A DNA stretch of 64,000 bases from Limnanthes douglasii subsp. nivea (GCA_036936605.1 JAUPFV010000001.1:150146187-150210186), one strand, 5' to 3'. Numbered from the stretch's first letter, positions 1 to 12,239 are shown. Notes: a model not told the origin generated them from the letters alone. Numbers and translations: made by a program.

Positions 1-189
1 CAAGAGAAGTAATGGGGAATCGGAGATCGATGGCAAATCAATCATTATGGTATGACGTTTCACGCCCTATCACTGCCCCAATTCGGAGGCCGTAACTGCA
101 ACCCTGTTGCACCAGTAAAACCAATATTACAGTTGTTGCAACCAGTAGGAGGGGTCGGAACTAAAGTCGCACCCCCAAGAACTATAGTG

Positions 190-1340
190 GCTCCCGTCAC
201 CCCCTGACGTGCCAGGAACTCTCTGCTACAAACCTCATTGTCTAGTAGCTGGAGCAGCAGGTCCTATATCTTCAACAAGAGCAGCTCAGAGTGGTGTGCG
301 AACGAGACGCGAGAGAACATGCCATGTATGCTACTTTAGCAGGAATGAACGAAGCCCTTCATGTGTTCACGTCCAAGGTGCAGAGAGCTAACCGGGTAAA
401 CCACCAGTCATGGCTAGAGGCTAGTCGTAATAATCATGCAGATCAATCCTCTAAGCGTGATGATAATTAAGAAAGAGAAGAAGGAAATGGAGGAAAAAAC
501 TGCTCCAAGGAACAAGAGCCTACTTAGGAAGGGTGTCCCGCTACGTTGAAAAATCACGGGAAGATGAGAACGTCTATTACAACTAGGTAAGACCCAAAAT
601 ATCCAACTACATCCTCAAAGAGTCTCCCTTTTTGGAAAAGATCCTCGAACCACAGTTACCAAGGAAATTCGACCCATTTCGGATGGAGGCCTACGATGGA
701 CCGGGTGACCCAGAAAGGCTTCTCGAATAATTCTGTAGCCTGATGATGGCGTGCAATCTGGATGACGATATGCTATGCAGATCCCTATTCATAACACTCA
801 ACGGGATCGCAATGGACTAGTTTAGCAGTCTACCTAAATGATTCATTCACGATTTTTCCATTATATAGAAGACCTTCAGGGAAAGGTTCGTTAACAATAA
901 GGAGCTTAAGCACGATTAGGACTCGATCATGGATCTCTAACAGAGGAGAGGTGAGTCACTTAAAAGTTATGCCAGACGTTTTGTTCATGCTATGAATGCT
1001 CTCCCAGATTTAGAGGAGAATATGGTGGTGGCCTCGCTCAAACGAGTTCTCGATCGTCGAGGGGAAGTGTACGCCGACCCAATCAAATTCCCAACAGAAA
1101 TGACAGGAGACCTTCTCGGTCATGTAGACACATTCATCATGGTAAAAATGCTTGTAAATAGGATTCACCTAACAGACACGCCTCTAAATCTAATAGTGGA
1201 CTCCTCGAGCAAACGCACGACAAGCATATGAATTAATTCCTTAGTGAGGAGTATGATCGATATTATTCGAGGGAGCCAACGCACGACGAGCACATGTTAT
1301 ACAGTAACCGTTGACCCCACCAAACCACTCAGATAGAAAC
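190..1340 (+). pseudogene. Element 1 gag remnant
   Basis: Translation with frame changes around 640-1230 gives a retrotransposon gag core: a KFDPF-type entry, an EAYDGPGDPE motif, a CRSLF stretch, FSSLP, and then the 79-residue open segment at 992-1231 (FVHAMNALPDLEE onward). This is the nucleocapsid/capsid core that packages genomic RNA. Several in-frame stops interrupt it. The first 190-600 bases give no convincing reading frame and are assigned only by position. No zinc-knuckle could be read downstream. Confidence 0.6.
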
Positions 1341-1599
1341 TAGCCTGTGAGGGGGTTCATGGGAAGGGAGTCAGTTCCTTCCCTCGTCTTACCCGGTAGA
1401 TGACCCACGACAAGCAGAGCAGCCTGAAGAAAGCCTTCTGGAGTCAGTATAAGAGATAGTATCAGAGGGGCGCATGCTACACTTGGGTAATAAGCTAATA
1501 TTTATTTTTAAGAAATCTTTGATTGAGTTACTAGCATAAAATTTGAATGTAATCGCGTGGGAGGAAAGTAACATGGGTTGACCCTTCGGTTATATGTCA

Positions 1600-3320
1600 T
1601 GAGATAACAATAGACTCTTGCACTAAACTGGTGCGGTAAAAGCAGCGATATTTTTCCACCGAGAAGCAGGAAGCCATACTGGCCGAGATAACCAAGTTAT
1701 CTCTCTTATGACACATCAGCCGGGCAAGGTATCCGGTCAGGGTGCCAAATCCGGTCCTAGTTATGAAGAAAGGAGAGGAATGGCGCATGTGCGTCGACTT
1801 CATCGACCTCAACCAATCATTCCCCAATGATGTTTTTCTGTTGCCTCGCATCAACCAGCTCGTCGATTCTGCATCAGGATGCGAGTACCTGTCAATCATG
1901 GATGCGTACTAGGGATATAATCAAATACACCTTACCCCGTATGATGAGGATCACACAACCTTCCAAACTGAGCGTGTTCTATATTGTTACACGGTAATGT
2001 CGTTCGCATTGAAGAACATTATATCCACATACCAATGATTAATTAACCATATTTTTAGCGACCATTTGGGGAAGCACATGGAGGCGTATATTGAAAACAT
2101 GATTGTGACAATGCACACATGATAATGACAACTATAGGTGTTCTAAACTGTGTTGGACTTACTTCGCAAATTCAGTTAAAAACTCAACGCGATCAAGTGT
2201 CTTTTTGGAGTAAATAGCAGTAAATTTATAGGTTACATGGCCAACCAAAGAGGTATCAAGGTCGACCTCGTCCAGCTCAACGCAATTATACAAATGGTGC
2301 CCCCATAAACAGTTAAGGAAATGCAATGCCTTACGGGACGGCTCGCCGCATTATCACGCTTTATCTCTCGAGCCTCAGATAAAAGACACCCATTCTTTAA
2401 GATTATACGGAGAGAGAAGAAGTTCGAATGGACGGAGGAATGTGACACTGCATTCAATGAGTTGAAACATTACCTTCCCTCGTGAGATATACTATTCTCA
2501 CCTTTAACTAAGCTGGCCGTTATTCCTATATTTTTCAATTTCACCATTTTCGGTTAGTGCATTTCTCATACGTGAACTAAACGGAATACAACGACCTATT
2601 TACTAAAGGAGAAAAACACTGGTCGATGCTGAAACGAGGTACCTTAACCTTAAAAAAATCGTGTTGGGATTGGTTACGACGCTAAAAAATGCGCTCTTAC
2701 TCCAATGACATACGATTTGCGTGCGAACAACTTTCCATTTTAAATTTATGCTACAAAAACCGGACGCATTGGGTCATTTAACTAAGTGGAGTATTGCACT
2801 TGGAGAATATGACATACAGTTCAAGCCACACACTGCTATAAAGGGACAAGTTATAACAGATTTCTTAGCCGAATTTTCCTATTCCAGAATGGTATCCTCT
2901 TTTGAAGTGGAAAATGACAATATTGAGCACGTCGAATGGATAATTGAAGCTGATGGAGCATCTAGATCTGGTGGTGCTACAGGGGTCGTACTTCTCTTAC
3001 CCAACGGGTGAGGAAATCAAGCAGGCCAATAGATTTAACTTCCTAATTACGAACAACATAGCAGAATATGAGATAACTCTTTGTGGCATGAAATTGGCTC
3101 TTATATGTGGAGATTGAGTACTAAGGGTTCGTTCGGACTCGCAGTTAGTAGTTAACCAAGCCAAGGGCACGTATGACGGTAAAAAATAGAGAATACAGAG
3201 CTATTTAACAATAGTGAATGAGTGCAAGTCTAAGTTTGTGAACGTATCATATGTACAAGTCCTTCAGATGGAAAACTTTGTTGCATACACATTCGCAAAG
3301 ACTACAGCCTTAGGAGAGAA
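1600..3320 (+). pseudogene. Element 1 reverse transcriptase / RNase H remnant
   Basis: From about 1745 the plus strand reads through the RT palm: a KKGEEWRMCVDF motif, an LPRINQLVDSASG motif, then a degraded catalytic box near 2085 that reads YIENM where active elements have YIDDM, so both catalytic aspartates of that box are changed or lost. RNase H follows. The open segment 2721-3011 carries LTKWSIALGEYDIQFKPHTAIKGQ and then a DGASRSGG motif, which begins the second (archaeal-type) RNase H typical of the Tat lineage. Stops at many positions make this a pseudogene. Confidence 0.8.
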
Positions 3321-3479
3321 TTCGTTGGTCATCACTCAACAATTACCAACAATAGAACTCATCAACATGAACAAAACTGTCCATGCAATTGGCAACTCTA
3401 ACGAATGGAGCTCCGCCATTTGCCAACTGATAAGACCCTACAAAAAAGGGCAACCAAATATTGTGTGTTAGATAACGTT

Positions 3480-4537
3480 TTTATACAGGAAACATGCTAC
3501 TCGACCTTTGTTATAATGCCTTGACCAAGCAGAATTCACCTCAGTGTTGTACGACTTACACGTAGGAGAAGCGGGAGCACATCGTCGGTAATAGAGCCTC
3601 ATTTGATGTTTCTTATTGGCCTGATATTATTGGCCAGAGTTGGCAGTTGATGCGGAACGATTGGTCCAACAATGTCATTAATGCCAGCAGTTCGCCAATA
3701 TTAGACACTTACCAAGCGAGCATATGCAAGTTATCTATGTGCCTTATCCTTTTGATATGTGGGGTATCGACCTCGTTGGGCCACTTCCTATGGAAACCGC
3801 TAAAAGAAAATTCCTAATTGTGGCAATAGACTATTTCACAAAATAGGTGAAGGCTAAAGCGTTATTCAGAACCCGAGCATAGGTGAAGACAAGTAACGAC
3901 CCTCAGTTTCAAAATTTGATGGTGACGACTTTTTGTAAGCGATATGAGATTGAGCATTATTTTTATACCATATTATCCTCAAGAAAATGGGCAAGTGGAA
4001 GTCATCAATAAAACAATCTTGCAGATGATCAACAAGAAACTTGAAGGAGCCAAAGAAAAATGGCCCGAAAAATTAGCGGATGCCTTTTGGGCATACCGAA
4101 CTACTCCTCGAACTACAACATGAAGAACCCCACCCCTCTTTTTTGCCCTCGTTTATGGCGGGGAAGCAGTAGTTCCAGCAGAAATAATTGCGCCGAACCA
4201 TCGGATCGTGATTTATGAGGAAGAACCTAATTTGATCAGTCGGGCACAGAGCATTGACCTTATCGAAGAGCGTCGTGACCAAGCACACATTCGAGAAGAA
4301 CATTATAGGAGCTTGATGCGGGGGAAATTTAACGCTCGGTTAAAGCCACGCGGTTTCCAGGTCGGCGACATGGTTATGAAGAAGATATTTCAAGGAGCAG
4401 GTGACAGAGCAACTAACAAGTTAGGTCCTAATTGGGACGGACCCTACACCGTTATTTCTAAAGGCCATAGTGGAGCTTATCGGTTAGCAGATGTAAAGGT
4501 TTGTGCCCTGAAGCACCCATGGAATTTAAATCATTAA
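3480..4537 (+). pseudogene. Element 1 integrase remnant
   Basis: The plus strand around 3755-3845 reads FDMWGIDLVGPLPM and then VAIDYFTK, the start of the gypsy integrase core with the first catalytic aspartate. Around 3885-3925 an internal deletion joins this to a degraded second catalytic segment (SNDPQFQN in place of the usual DNGPQF). The C-terminal segment 4208-4537 is open for 109 residues and ends in the usual GPYTVI, GAYRLADV and HPWNLNH motifs of the non-catalytic tail. Integration would not be possible with this copy. Confidence 0.8.
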
Positions 4538-4565
4538 ATTTGTACCTCCAATCTTTATAATTATA

Positions 4566-4620
4566 AGGATGCTCTCGTTTTCCCCCATGATGAGGCGAGA
4601 GGTTTTTTTTTAATGAGACA
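4566..4620 (+). other. Conserved non-coding block just after pol (element 1)
   Basis: About 25 bases after the pol stop lies GCTCTCGTTTTCCCCC, then GAGGCGAGAGG, a T run and AATGAGACA. The CTCTCG and CGAGAG parts could pair. Equivalent blocks sit after pol in elements 2, 3 and 4, best conserved in the T-rich TTTTAA(T/C)GAG part. Its role is unknown; it lies where a 3' processing or RNA-structure element might be expected. Confidence 0.5.
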
Positions 4621-5090
4621 TCCAAACTATTATTCATCTTATTAATATATTTTATCATTTTCTCCATTCCATGTATTTATTAAATTATCTCCGTCCTTAG
4701 AATATTAATTGGGTCAATGATCACGCCTATGGGCTACGCAATGGACCATACTAAGTCCAGACCAAGTATCTATAAGCACGACCGAGCCAATTAGCCACGC
4801 CTACGGGTTTTGTAAAGGTCACAATGAGCATGATACCTTGCACATGGTATATAAGCGAACTAATTATAAACCAAGTCTATAGTAGGCCACACAATAGGGT
4901 TTTATAACTTTGTTAGGACTCAGCTAAATGGGTAAGTCAAGTCCTAAGCTACGCAATGCGCCCTACTAATCTAGACCTTGTAAGGATTAGCACAAATAGT
5001 TAAGGTAATTAATAAACACATGTGCAAACAACTATAAAGAAGCTACATAACCATACTGTCGAATAGCATACGCCCATTCAAGGTAAACGG

Positions 5091-5091
<1 letters not shown>
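4621..5091. repeat. Spacer with degenerate internal repeats
   Basis: No coding frame. The stretch holds imperfect repeats: CACGCCTA(T/C)GGG occurs near 4724 and 4797, and ACTAA(G/T)(T)C(C/T)AGACC occurs near 4750 and 4966. It lies between pol and the antisense ORF of element 1, the same place where elements 2 and 3 carry minisatellites. I see no gene here. Confidence 0.4.

Positions 5092-5159
<68 letters not shown>
5092..5159. repeat. (TA)n microsatellite, about 34 units
   Basis: Uninterrupted alternating T and A over 68 bases, directly readable. It lies inside the spacer between pol and antisense ORF of element 1. Confidence 0.97.
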
Positions 5160-5163
<4 letters not shown>

Positions 5164-5272
5164 GAGATACTAAATTATAAAATTGTATCAAAAGGTAGTC
5201 AAGGAAAACATACAAAATTTGGGTCTACAATGTAAGGTTCACAAAACAAGAATATTCAGTAAAAGTAATAAT

Positions 5273-7075
5273 TCATGAGCCGATGACAGTAGAAAGATCA
5301 CCATAAAATGGTCTCGATAGGAACGACATCGGTTCCAGCCCCTCAGCTTCTACCACCAACGTTTTTCCAACTTTTTCTTTCATAGTTGGATCAATTTTTA
5401 CAGGAAAAACTGAGCTTGGAGAGGCGGCCACTGTCACCAGATGATTCAGTGATCCTAGATTCAGTCTTGGGTTCAACGACAAGATCTCTGCCACAGTCTC
5501 CTTTTGTTTCTTTTCCATTATATCCATGGAAACCTCCATCACTTACTTTACCCTCTCATCTAAAGCATCCCTTAGCTTCTTCTTCCAACGCCCACGTTCC
5601 ACATCTATCTCTTTCTTTGCATCCTCTGTCTTAGTCTTCAGGTTTCCATTCTCCAACATTAATGCAGCAAGACGCTCAGCTTGATCATGTACTCTTTGTG
5701 TTTGGGCCATGTTTTGTGAAAGAAGAGCGGCACCTTGTGATATTAGACCATTGTTCCTTTTGATCAACTCGTTATTTTGGGAAATAATAGTAGAGTTATT
5801 AGACGACAATCCCTTACATTTGTCCTCGCTCGCTGCCGGTGAACCTTTCAAAGGAAAAATTTCCACCCAAAGTCCTTCGCTCACTTAATTAGCTTTGTCC
5901 TTTGACGCATTGGTAGATCCACATGCATTCTTAAATCGACTAAGCTCGGTAGTTAAACCTTTAGCCGAGCTAAACTACATAGGTTATGGTTTTCGCTTCT
6001 CCATGGCCTCTAAGTTAGAATTGGACATCCACCGATATGACAGCATGATCGAATTATGATGCATCTGTAAACCACATCAGATCAATTCTTGATCAATTGA
6101 TATATTTTATAGTTATATATGTGATGTTTTATCTTAATCGCCAGCTCTACTTGATGTTGCAAGATGTCACTCATTGGCATGCCATCCTAGTATGACAATT
6201 CGGGGCATCGTTTGAGATGTTCGAACATCAACATCAAGGGATGAGGCATAATGACTCTGGTCGATGATAGTTCCCCCATAGGTACTTCCCTTCGGTTGGA
6301 CCCGACCCCTATGTTGCCAATTGGCATCTGTTATAGTTTAACGATGTTGGCAGTGGAGGGTCATATGCCTATCCCACACGCTAACAAGATTGAAGGACGA
6401 ACACCTGATGAGTTCACAAACTCCTACATTATGTGCACTATCTCCTTGGGAATTTATTTCCTTCGTTCCCTAGTCTCATCATCACTATCTTCTACTCGAC
6501 GCGTCTGATCATCAACCTTCTTTCCAACCAAAAAAACTAGCTAAGCACCTTTCCCCCGATCTTGGTTAGTTGTTGAATGCACTGCTTGATCACCCGGCTT
6601 CTATGGTATTGAAACATCATCTCCATTATCCCCGTCCACTAGTTTCAGTTTCCTTGTTGCAAGAGGAAAACCATCAACTATCACCCGTGATTTTTTATTC
6701 AAGGGTATTATTAACTCATCCAATTCTTCTTCATATTCGCAGACACACCGCATTCGGTTTCTACTACATCGCTCCCAACAGGGGCAGCACCATCTTTCTA
6801 CTGATCTACTTCATCAGCCCTTGAATTGACAGTACATCTACTCCATCTTCATTTTGACATGGCACTGATGTAGAGCCCTCTACCTCTTTGTTCCTTCGGG
6901 TCTGAGGTACTGCTAGCCAAACCCTCATACTATTCATTTCATGGTATATTTTTTCCATCAGCGCCTTTATACGCTCCACTGATGTCATTTTACCATCAAC
7001 TGCCATAGTTACTTCCCCGTCTTTCAAATAATTTAGCTCTAGCACTGGCCACAAAACAACTTTCAGGTAGTTCAC
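5273..7075 (-). pseudogene. Element 1 antisense ORF remnant (coiled-coil protein)
   Basis: The minus strand holds two adjacent open segments in series, 5884-5543 (113 residues) and 5542-5273 (89 residues). The first is a long hydrophilic helix-forming stretch with leucine/asparagine spacing typical of a coiled coil (NNSTIISQNNELIKRNN, then QAERLAALMLENGNLKTK). A third open segment lies upstream at 7075-6806. Between 6800 and 5900 the frame is broken. Its place and orientation match the antisense ORFs of elements 2-4, and those also end in a coiled coil, but I could not align the sequences directly. It is either a divergent member of that family or an unrelated extra ORF in the same position. 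Confidence 0.5.
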
Positions 7076-8449
7076 CTGAGTAAATAGAAAAGATGGTTTT
7101 TGAAACCAAGTCGACCTTGAGAGGTTGCCAACTTGAACTAAAGGATACTTGTATCATTTCGATAATCCTTCCTTACACCAGTCATGATGAGTCCATTCAC
7201 ATGCATAAACAAGTCAAGAAAAATTAAAACCGAGATCGACTGATTAATCACATAAACTTTATTAACGATGCTTACAATTCACTTTCCATTTTCTCTCTAA
7301 CTGAAGATTCATTTTTGGTTTCTCATGCTCCCAATTGACCGACACAAACATAAATGAGTTTTCTAGTTTTTATATGATGAAGGGAGTTCGACAACCTTTA
7401 TCATCCCGACCAACTGGGTATAGAAAAAAGGGGACTTGGCAACTTTTGCTAAGTCCCTGGGCTAAGAGCAAATCGGCGAAACATACCTTAATCCCTAACA
7501 AGCGCGAGCTCAACCCTAAACTAAGAAGCATCCTTCACCTATTTGCAGCTAATTGGGTAAGGCATATAACTATTACACTAAAAACAATATTGAATTAACA
7601 AAGGCAAGAGAAATCGGAGCCCTCATTAAAAGACAATTGTGAATAGATAAGTTTCATGCTCTTAGGCCTAGTAAGGATGTTCACCAAGTAATGGCACTCT
7701 TACTATAACATCCTCGGGTATTCCATACCTAACCTTAAATCTTAGTACCCGTTATCATCCAGATATTCATATTTATGGGAAAAGTGAGAGAAATAGCTTT
7801 CTAAGAAGGTTGGGTCTTCAAATTCTGACCATGTAGTTTTCACCAATTTCTTCTTCGTTACTTTTTAGGCGTCATGGTATTTACTTGTTGACTGCAACAA
7901 GCCAATATAACGAATAAGAACAATCATACGAGATGGAGACTTAGGAATATGGTTTTGAATTCGGCATCTAACGGGTTCATTACTTATCGTAAAACAAGAA
8001 ACAACAATAAATAAATAAAATCGACATACTTATGTTAGAGTTTGAGGATGAGAAAAATCTATAGAACGATAGTATTGAAGGAGCAACACATGACGAAAAA
8101 CTAGGAAGTAAGTGCAGTGAGATTACAAATAATGGAAAAGTAAGTGAGAAATTCATAATCTACCCACGTGTGATGTGATAATCAAGTGTCAGATATATTA
8201 AGCCATAACCACACATCATGGAAACTCAAACGCCATTTTCATTAAATGGCTGGGTGTCAGAATGGTCAAATCCCACACGTGAATTTGAAACCAGCCACAT
8301 GTCATTAACGTTAACAAAATTCAAAATAACTGTCATCGTTATGACTGCCGTTAAATTTAAATCTTCCACAAGGTTTATTTGTCTGCTCGACTTGTTAATG
8401 TTAATTCATTGATTCTGCACTCACCGCGTACAATCCATGAACTAGGGGG
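7076..8449. other. Gene-free stretch before the LTR
   Basis: Short frames only, none with a recognisable motif. It probably contains the upstream end of the element 1 antisense ORF region in decayed form. The last bases before 8451 (GAACTAGGGGG) look like a polypurine tract. Confidence 0.4.
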
Positions 8450-9331
8450 TGTTATGATGAGAATATCCTCTGGCTGGCAGAATATAAGGAATCCAAGCAG
8501 ACGAAGCCCCTTGAAACATATGATGTGACCGAATACAGTATAAGTCAAAGAGACAAACAAAAAGAATAAGGATACTGAGCTTAAACTACGAACTGCACGA
8601 GAAGTCATTGTCTGTCTAACTAGGATAAAGAAGACTGATGAAGCTCAGACCAGTTAAATGTTCCACTGGCTGAATGAGAAAAATGATGAGTTAACCCGAA
8701 GAATGAACCGAAAGAGATATCCAAATGAGAAGAAGGTGATCATTTGAATTACGCTCGGTTGGGCATGTGGAAGATGAGATCACTTGAATCACACTCAGTC
8801 GGGCACGCGGATGAAGCTGAACGAACCCAATTCACAAAAGAAACGACAAAGATGATGGATTAATGATTTCACAATGAAACTAACATTTAACGTAAATATA
8901 GGTCCCATAATGTAAATATCATTTTGCATGTCGTTAGTACGACTAAATGTAATAACTTCCAATAATCGACGTGGAAAAAAATATAAATAAGAGATATAAT
9001 CCCAAATAAGTGTAACATCTCTTCTCTGATAATAAAAGTAATTACTTGTCAAGTTAATTTTGATATGGAAATGAGACTTCAAGGACTGGAACTTCGGGGA
9101 AAAACCTGCAATTTTCCCTTTTATGTAAGTATTTCAGTTAAGAATTAAGTCATTGTGCCTCTATATAAAGGCCAATGCTGATCTAATAAAGTGGTTGACT
9201 TTTTGAGATAGATCATTTTAGCAATCTGATTGTCTCTCTCTAAAAACCAATTTCTCTCTCTATATTCTGGTTTCTTTCAATTTACTTAGGAAATACAAGT
9301 AATCAACTCAGCAAATTACGTAACCAACTCA
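8450..9331 (+). mobile_element. LTR, 5' LTR of element 2 (possibly shared with element 1)
   Basis: The right end is fixed by the primer binding site: the sequence ends in CA at 9331, then six bases CCAAAT, then the tRNA-complementary site. Elements 3 and 4 have the same arrangement of CA plus six bases. Inside are a TATA box (TATATAAAG, 9162-9170) and an AATAAA at 9185-9190, placed as in a U3-R-U5 LTR. The left end is inferred from a purine-rich GAACTAGGGGG followed by TGTTATG. No second copy was found in the window, so length and left edge are not confirmed. Confidence 0.55.
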
Positions 9332-9337
9332 CCAAAT

Positions 9338-9355
9338 TGGCGACTCCACTAGGGA
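9338..9355 (+). other. Primer binding site, tRNA-Arg type (element 2)
   Basis: TGGCGACTCCACTAGGGA begins with the TGG that pairs with the CCA tail of a tRNA. From memory it is complementary, with one mismatch, to the 3' end of plant tRNA-Arg(ACG), the primer type reported for Ogre/Tat elements. It lies six bases after the LTR end. Confidence 0.75.
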
Positions 9356-9435
9356 CCTCATCATCAACTGGTGCATAGTTTATTATTTCGATTTTTTCTC
9401 CTTTTCAAATCTTGAAAACGATTTTCAGCTTGACA

Positions 9436-11280
9436 ATGAATCCAGAAAACGATTTGTTGGTTCGATCGGCTATTGAAACACTAAAACGGGATTTACAAAG
9501 GACAAATGATAGGAAAAACGGATATACTCTGATTCATCAAACTCAATCTGAGATAGAGTTGTGAATGAATCATCTTATGGATAAAATAAATGTTCTGAAC
9601 GAGAAATACAACCAGAGAGAATAGAAGATTCAGTCAGCTAGGCTGAAGTCCGATGTGAGACAAATGAATGACCAAAATGACGCTGATGATCAATCTGATC
9701 GATCTTGCACTGATCGACAGATCAGAAGAGATCAGAAAAGGCGCGATTCAAAGCGCATAAAGAATGTCATTCTTCTCAAAAGGACAATAAAGATAAACAG
9801 AGGTATGTCAGATCTAGTGACGAAGAGGTTCAAAGTTCTTCGTCTGATTTTAAAAGATATTGAGGCTCTTCGAAAGAAGTGAACGATCAATCTCTCAAAT
9901 TTTAAAATAAATGTAAAGCTATAAGGAAAGTGTACCTCGATGTTTGAGGGAGGAAAATTGGTGTGAAGGAAATACATTAAACCAATATAATGTTGGGGAT
10001 GATAGGAATCTGTATGCAGTGATGGGAACTGAAGACTAATATGTTCAAGGTGTTGATTGGAGGAATTCTCCAATGATAAGTAATATAAGATCTATCACGC
10101 TTCCGAAGCATTTTGATATTTCAAAAGTTTAGAAATTCGATGGGATGCAAGATCCAGACGATCACATCGAACATTTCAAGAATTATTTTGAGGATGACGA
10201 CAGGTTGGTATGTCGGGCATTTTCTCAAACTCTCAATTGAACAGCTTTGAAATGGTATAATCGAATTCTGAGGGGGTCCATTTTAAATTTCAGAGACTTC
10301 TACATTGCTTTTCAAAGACAGCTTGTGGGAAGTAAGGAGATGAGGGTAAACGGAGATACAATTATCCAATGCAAGCAAGGAGAAAAGCTGAAAAATTATA
10401 TGAAGCGGTTTGTCTTAACTAAAGCGAGTCTGGATAATTGTGAAGAACTAGTGTGAATGATAACATTTCTCCAAGTATTATTACTAAGAGATCTGGCTAA
10501 TGAAACAACAACAAAAAGAGCCTTAACTTTTGAAGCTTTGATGACTCAAGTCGAGGACCAAATCAAGGTAGAATAATCAACCAGTGTTCGACGTATAACA
10601 TTCACTGGTCAAAAGAATTCTGGTCAGGTGCCAAATAACCAGGGGCAATATTCGAATTATGCTAAAAAAACACGTCCGAGGAACAACAACCTACCACCTC
10701 AAACTTGAGGGTATTCGAACAAAGTTCCAGCATACTAATTTAATAGGTCGAGGCCCAATGAATGGATAAGGCCTGAGTACTATGCAGATCTGACTGAGAG
10801 TGTGGTTGTAATATTTGACAAAACTAAAGGGTATGTAAATTTTTGAAAGCCCGCTTCAATCAATATGCATAGGGAGGAGCGAAACAATAGGTTTTGCAGG
10901 TACCACAATGACATCGGTCATGATACCGCGGATTGCATTGCCTTAAAAAATAAAGTTTATAATTTAATTGAAAATGAAAAATTACTGACTTATGTGAAAG
11001 TACAGAGCAACGCATCAAAAAATCCTATAGTATCGACTTCACGACCAACCAATCCAAATACACAGGCTCATAATTTGATGGTTTTGGATTCGAAGGTTGA
11101 TGATTTTGATGCTGCATCAGAATACTTAGACATGGATCCAGATTGGTTAATTTTGATGACAGTGGAGGAACCAGTAAAGCAGGGCCACGTTCGAAGCCTG
11201 TGTGAGTATTTTGAGTTCCTAGCCATTTTCTGGGGCAACTCTATAACTGGTAGCAATGATAGTTCAAGGAAAAAGCACAT
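9436..11280 (+). pseudogene. Element 2 gag
   Basis: ATG at 9436 opens a gag whose first residues (MNP...) match the gag start of element 4 (MNPDEQ at 51806). The capsid core follows around 10100-10470: a PKHFDISK motif, DPDDHIEHFKNYF, TALKWYNR and FQRQLVGSKE, all with counterparts in elements 3 and 4. A knuckle-like motif, CRYHNDIGHDTADC, lies near 10895-10936, and is the Tat-type nucleocapsid region. Gag coats the genomic RNA in the particle. In-frame stops (for example near 9561, 9620 and 10237) make it non-functional as read. Confidence 0.75.
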
Positions 11281-11429
11281 ATTAAGTCTGGATACTCAGA
11301 TAGAGGGAAAAAAAAATCTACCCATCGGTATGGTAAGAAAGACATTCATTTTATCCTTTTTGATGAAGACGATTTACGGGGTACTACAGGGCCACATGAG
11401 GATACAACGATCATTAAGGTAGAGATTGT

Positions 11430-12230
11430 TGGCATTGAGATTCAACGTATGTTGATAGATACTTGTAGTTCGGCAAATGTTCTTTTTAAAGCAACTTATG
11501 ACAGAAAACGCAATCCTCCTCATATTTCCCAAATAGATTGCACTATCATCGGATTTACTGGAGCGACTACATGAGTAATCGAAAAATTTGAAGGGGAGGT
11601 AAGTCTGGGAATGAGACCTTTTAAAAAGAAGGTTCATGTGCTTTTTATGGTGGTGGACTGTCTGATAAGCTATAATTCAATTTTTGGAAGATCTTGGTTA
11701 TCAAGGATGTATGGTGTTGTTTCAACAGTCCATCAATGTTTTAAGTATGTTATCGGAGACCGTGTTCGGGTCGTATGAAGTGACCAAAAGGTAACTAGGG
11801 AATGTTACGCCAATGTTCTTCGGATCCGAGGATCTACCAGTGATGATATGATGAGTGGATAACACTCAAGGGGGTTGACCTCGGATTCTAAAGAAAGGGT
11901 TGACGATCCGAGGGAAACCCCAAGGCCATTAACAGTAAGTGTATAAATAGAAGAATATGCTTTGTTTGATCATGTTGTTGTGGAACATATAAACCGAGGA
12001 AATAACACAGTTGTTGATTTTTTAGAAGTAGTTGCATACAAAGAAGAGTATTCTTGGATTTTATTACAGAAAAATCCATCAATTTTAACCCATTCAGAGC
12101 ACTGTGAGCATATCGATGAAGTGTTTGTCACCCTACACATAGTTGGAGAAGATTGGAGAGCTAACATTTTAAGTTTTTTCATTAAAGGAGTGCTACCTAA
12201 AGATGTGAAATTAACCAAGAAATTGTGAGA
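11430..12230 (+). pseudogene. Element 2 protease joined to RNase H remnant (RT deleted)
   Basis: Near 11450 the plus strand reads LIDTCSSANVLF, the retroviral aspartic protease box. The usual DTG is DTC here, which would remove the flap-supporting glycine. After about 500 bases the reading passes straight to HINRGNNTVVDFLEVVAYKEEYSW (about 11985-12055), which aligns with the last part of the second RNase H of element 4 (EHIPRTENTLTNSLATIAHSESYQW). The RT and most of both RNase H domains are therefore missing, with the join near 11930-11965. Confidence 0.75.
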
Positions 12231-12239
12231 CAAAAAATT

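Larger units (their letters stand above)
1..4620 (+). mobile_element. Element 1: old Ty3/gypsy (Tat-like) retrotransposon remnant
   Basis: Plus-strand fragments occur in the order gag (about 640-1230), reverse transcriptase (about 1740-2450), RNase H (about 2480-3320) and integrase (about 3480-4537). This is the Ty3/gypsy order, with integrase after RNase H. The second RNase H-like stretch after the first is a trait of the Tat lineage. Frames are broken by many stops and shifts, so the copy is dead. The 5' LTR and primer binding site lie left of the window. A minus-strand coiled-coil ORF follows at 5273-7075, as in the other three elements here. Its gag differs more from elements 2-4 than those differ from each other, so it is probably a different family of the same lineage. 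Confidence 0.85.

Noticed and set aside
9732..10073. Minus-strand 113-codon ORF over the gag of element 2
   Set aside because: Opposite strand of gag; no homology to other elements in that frame.
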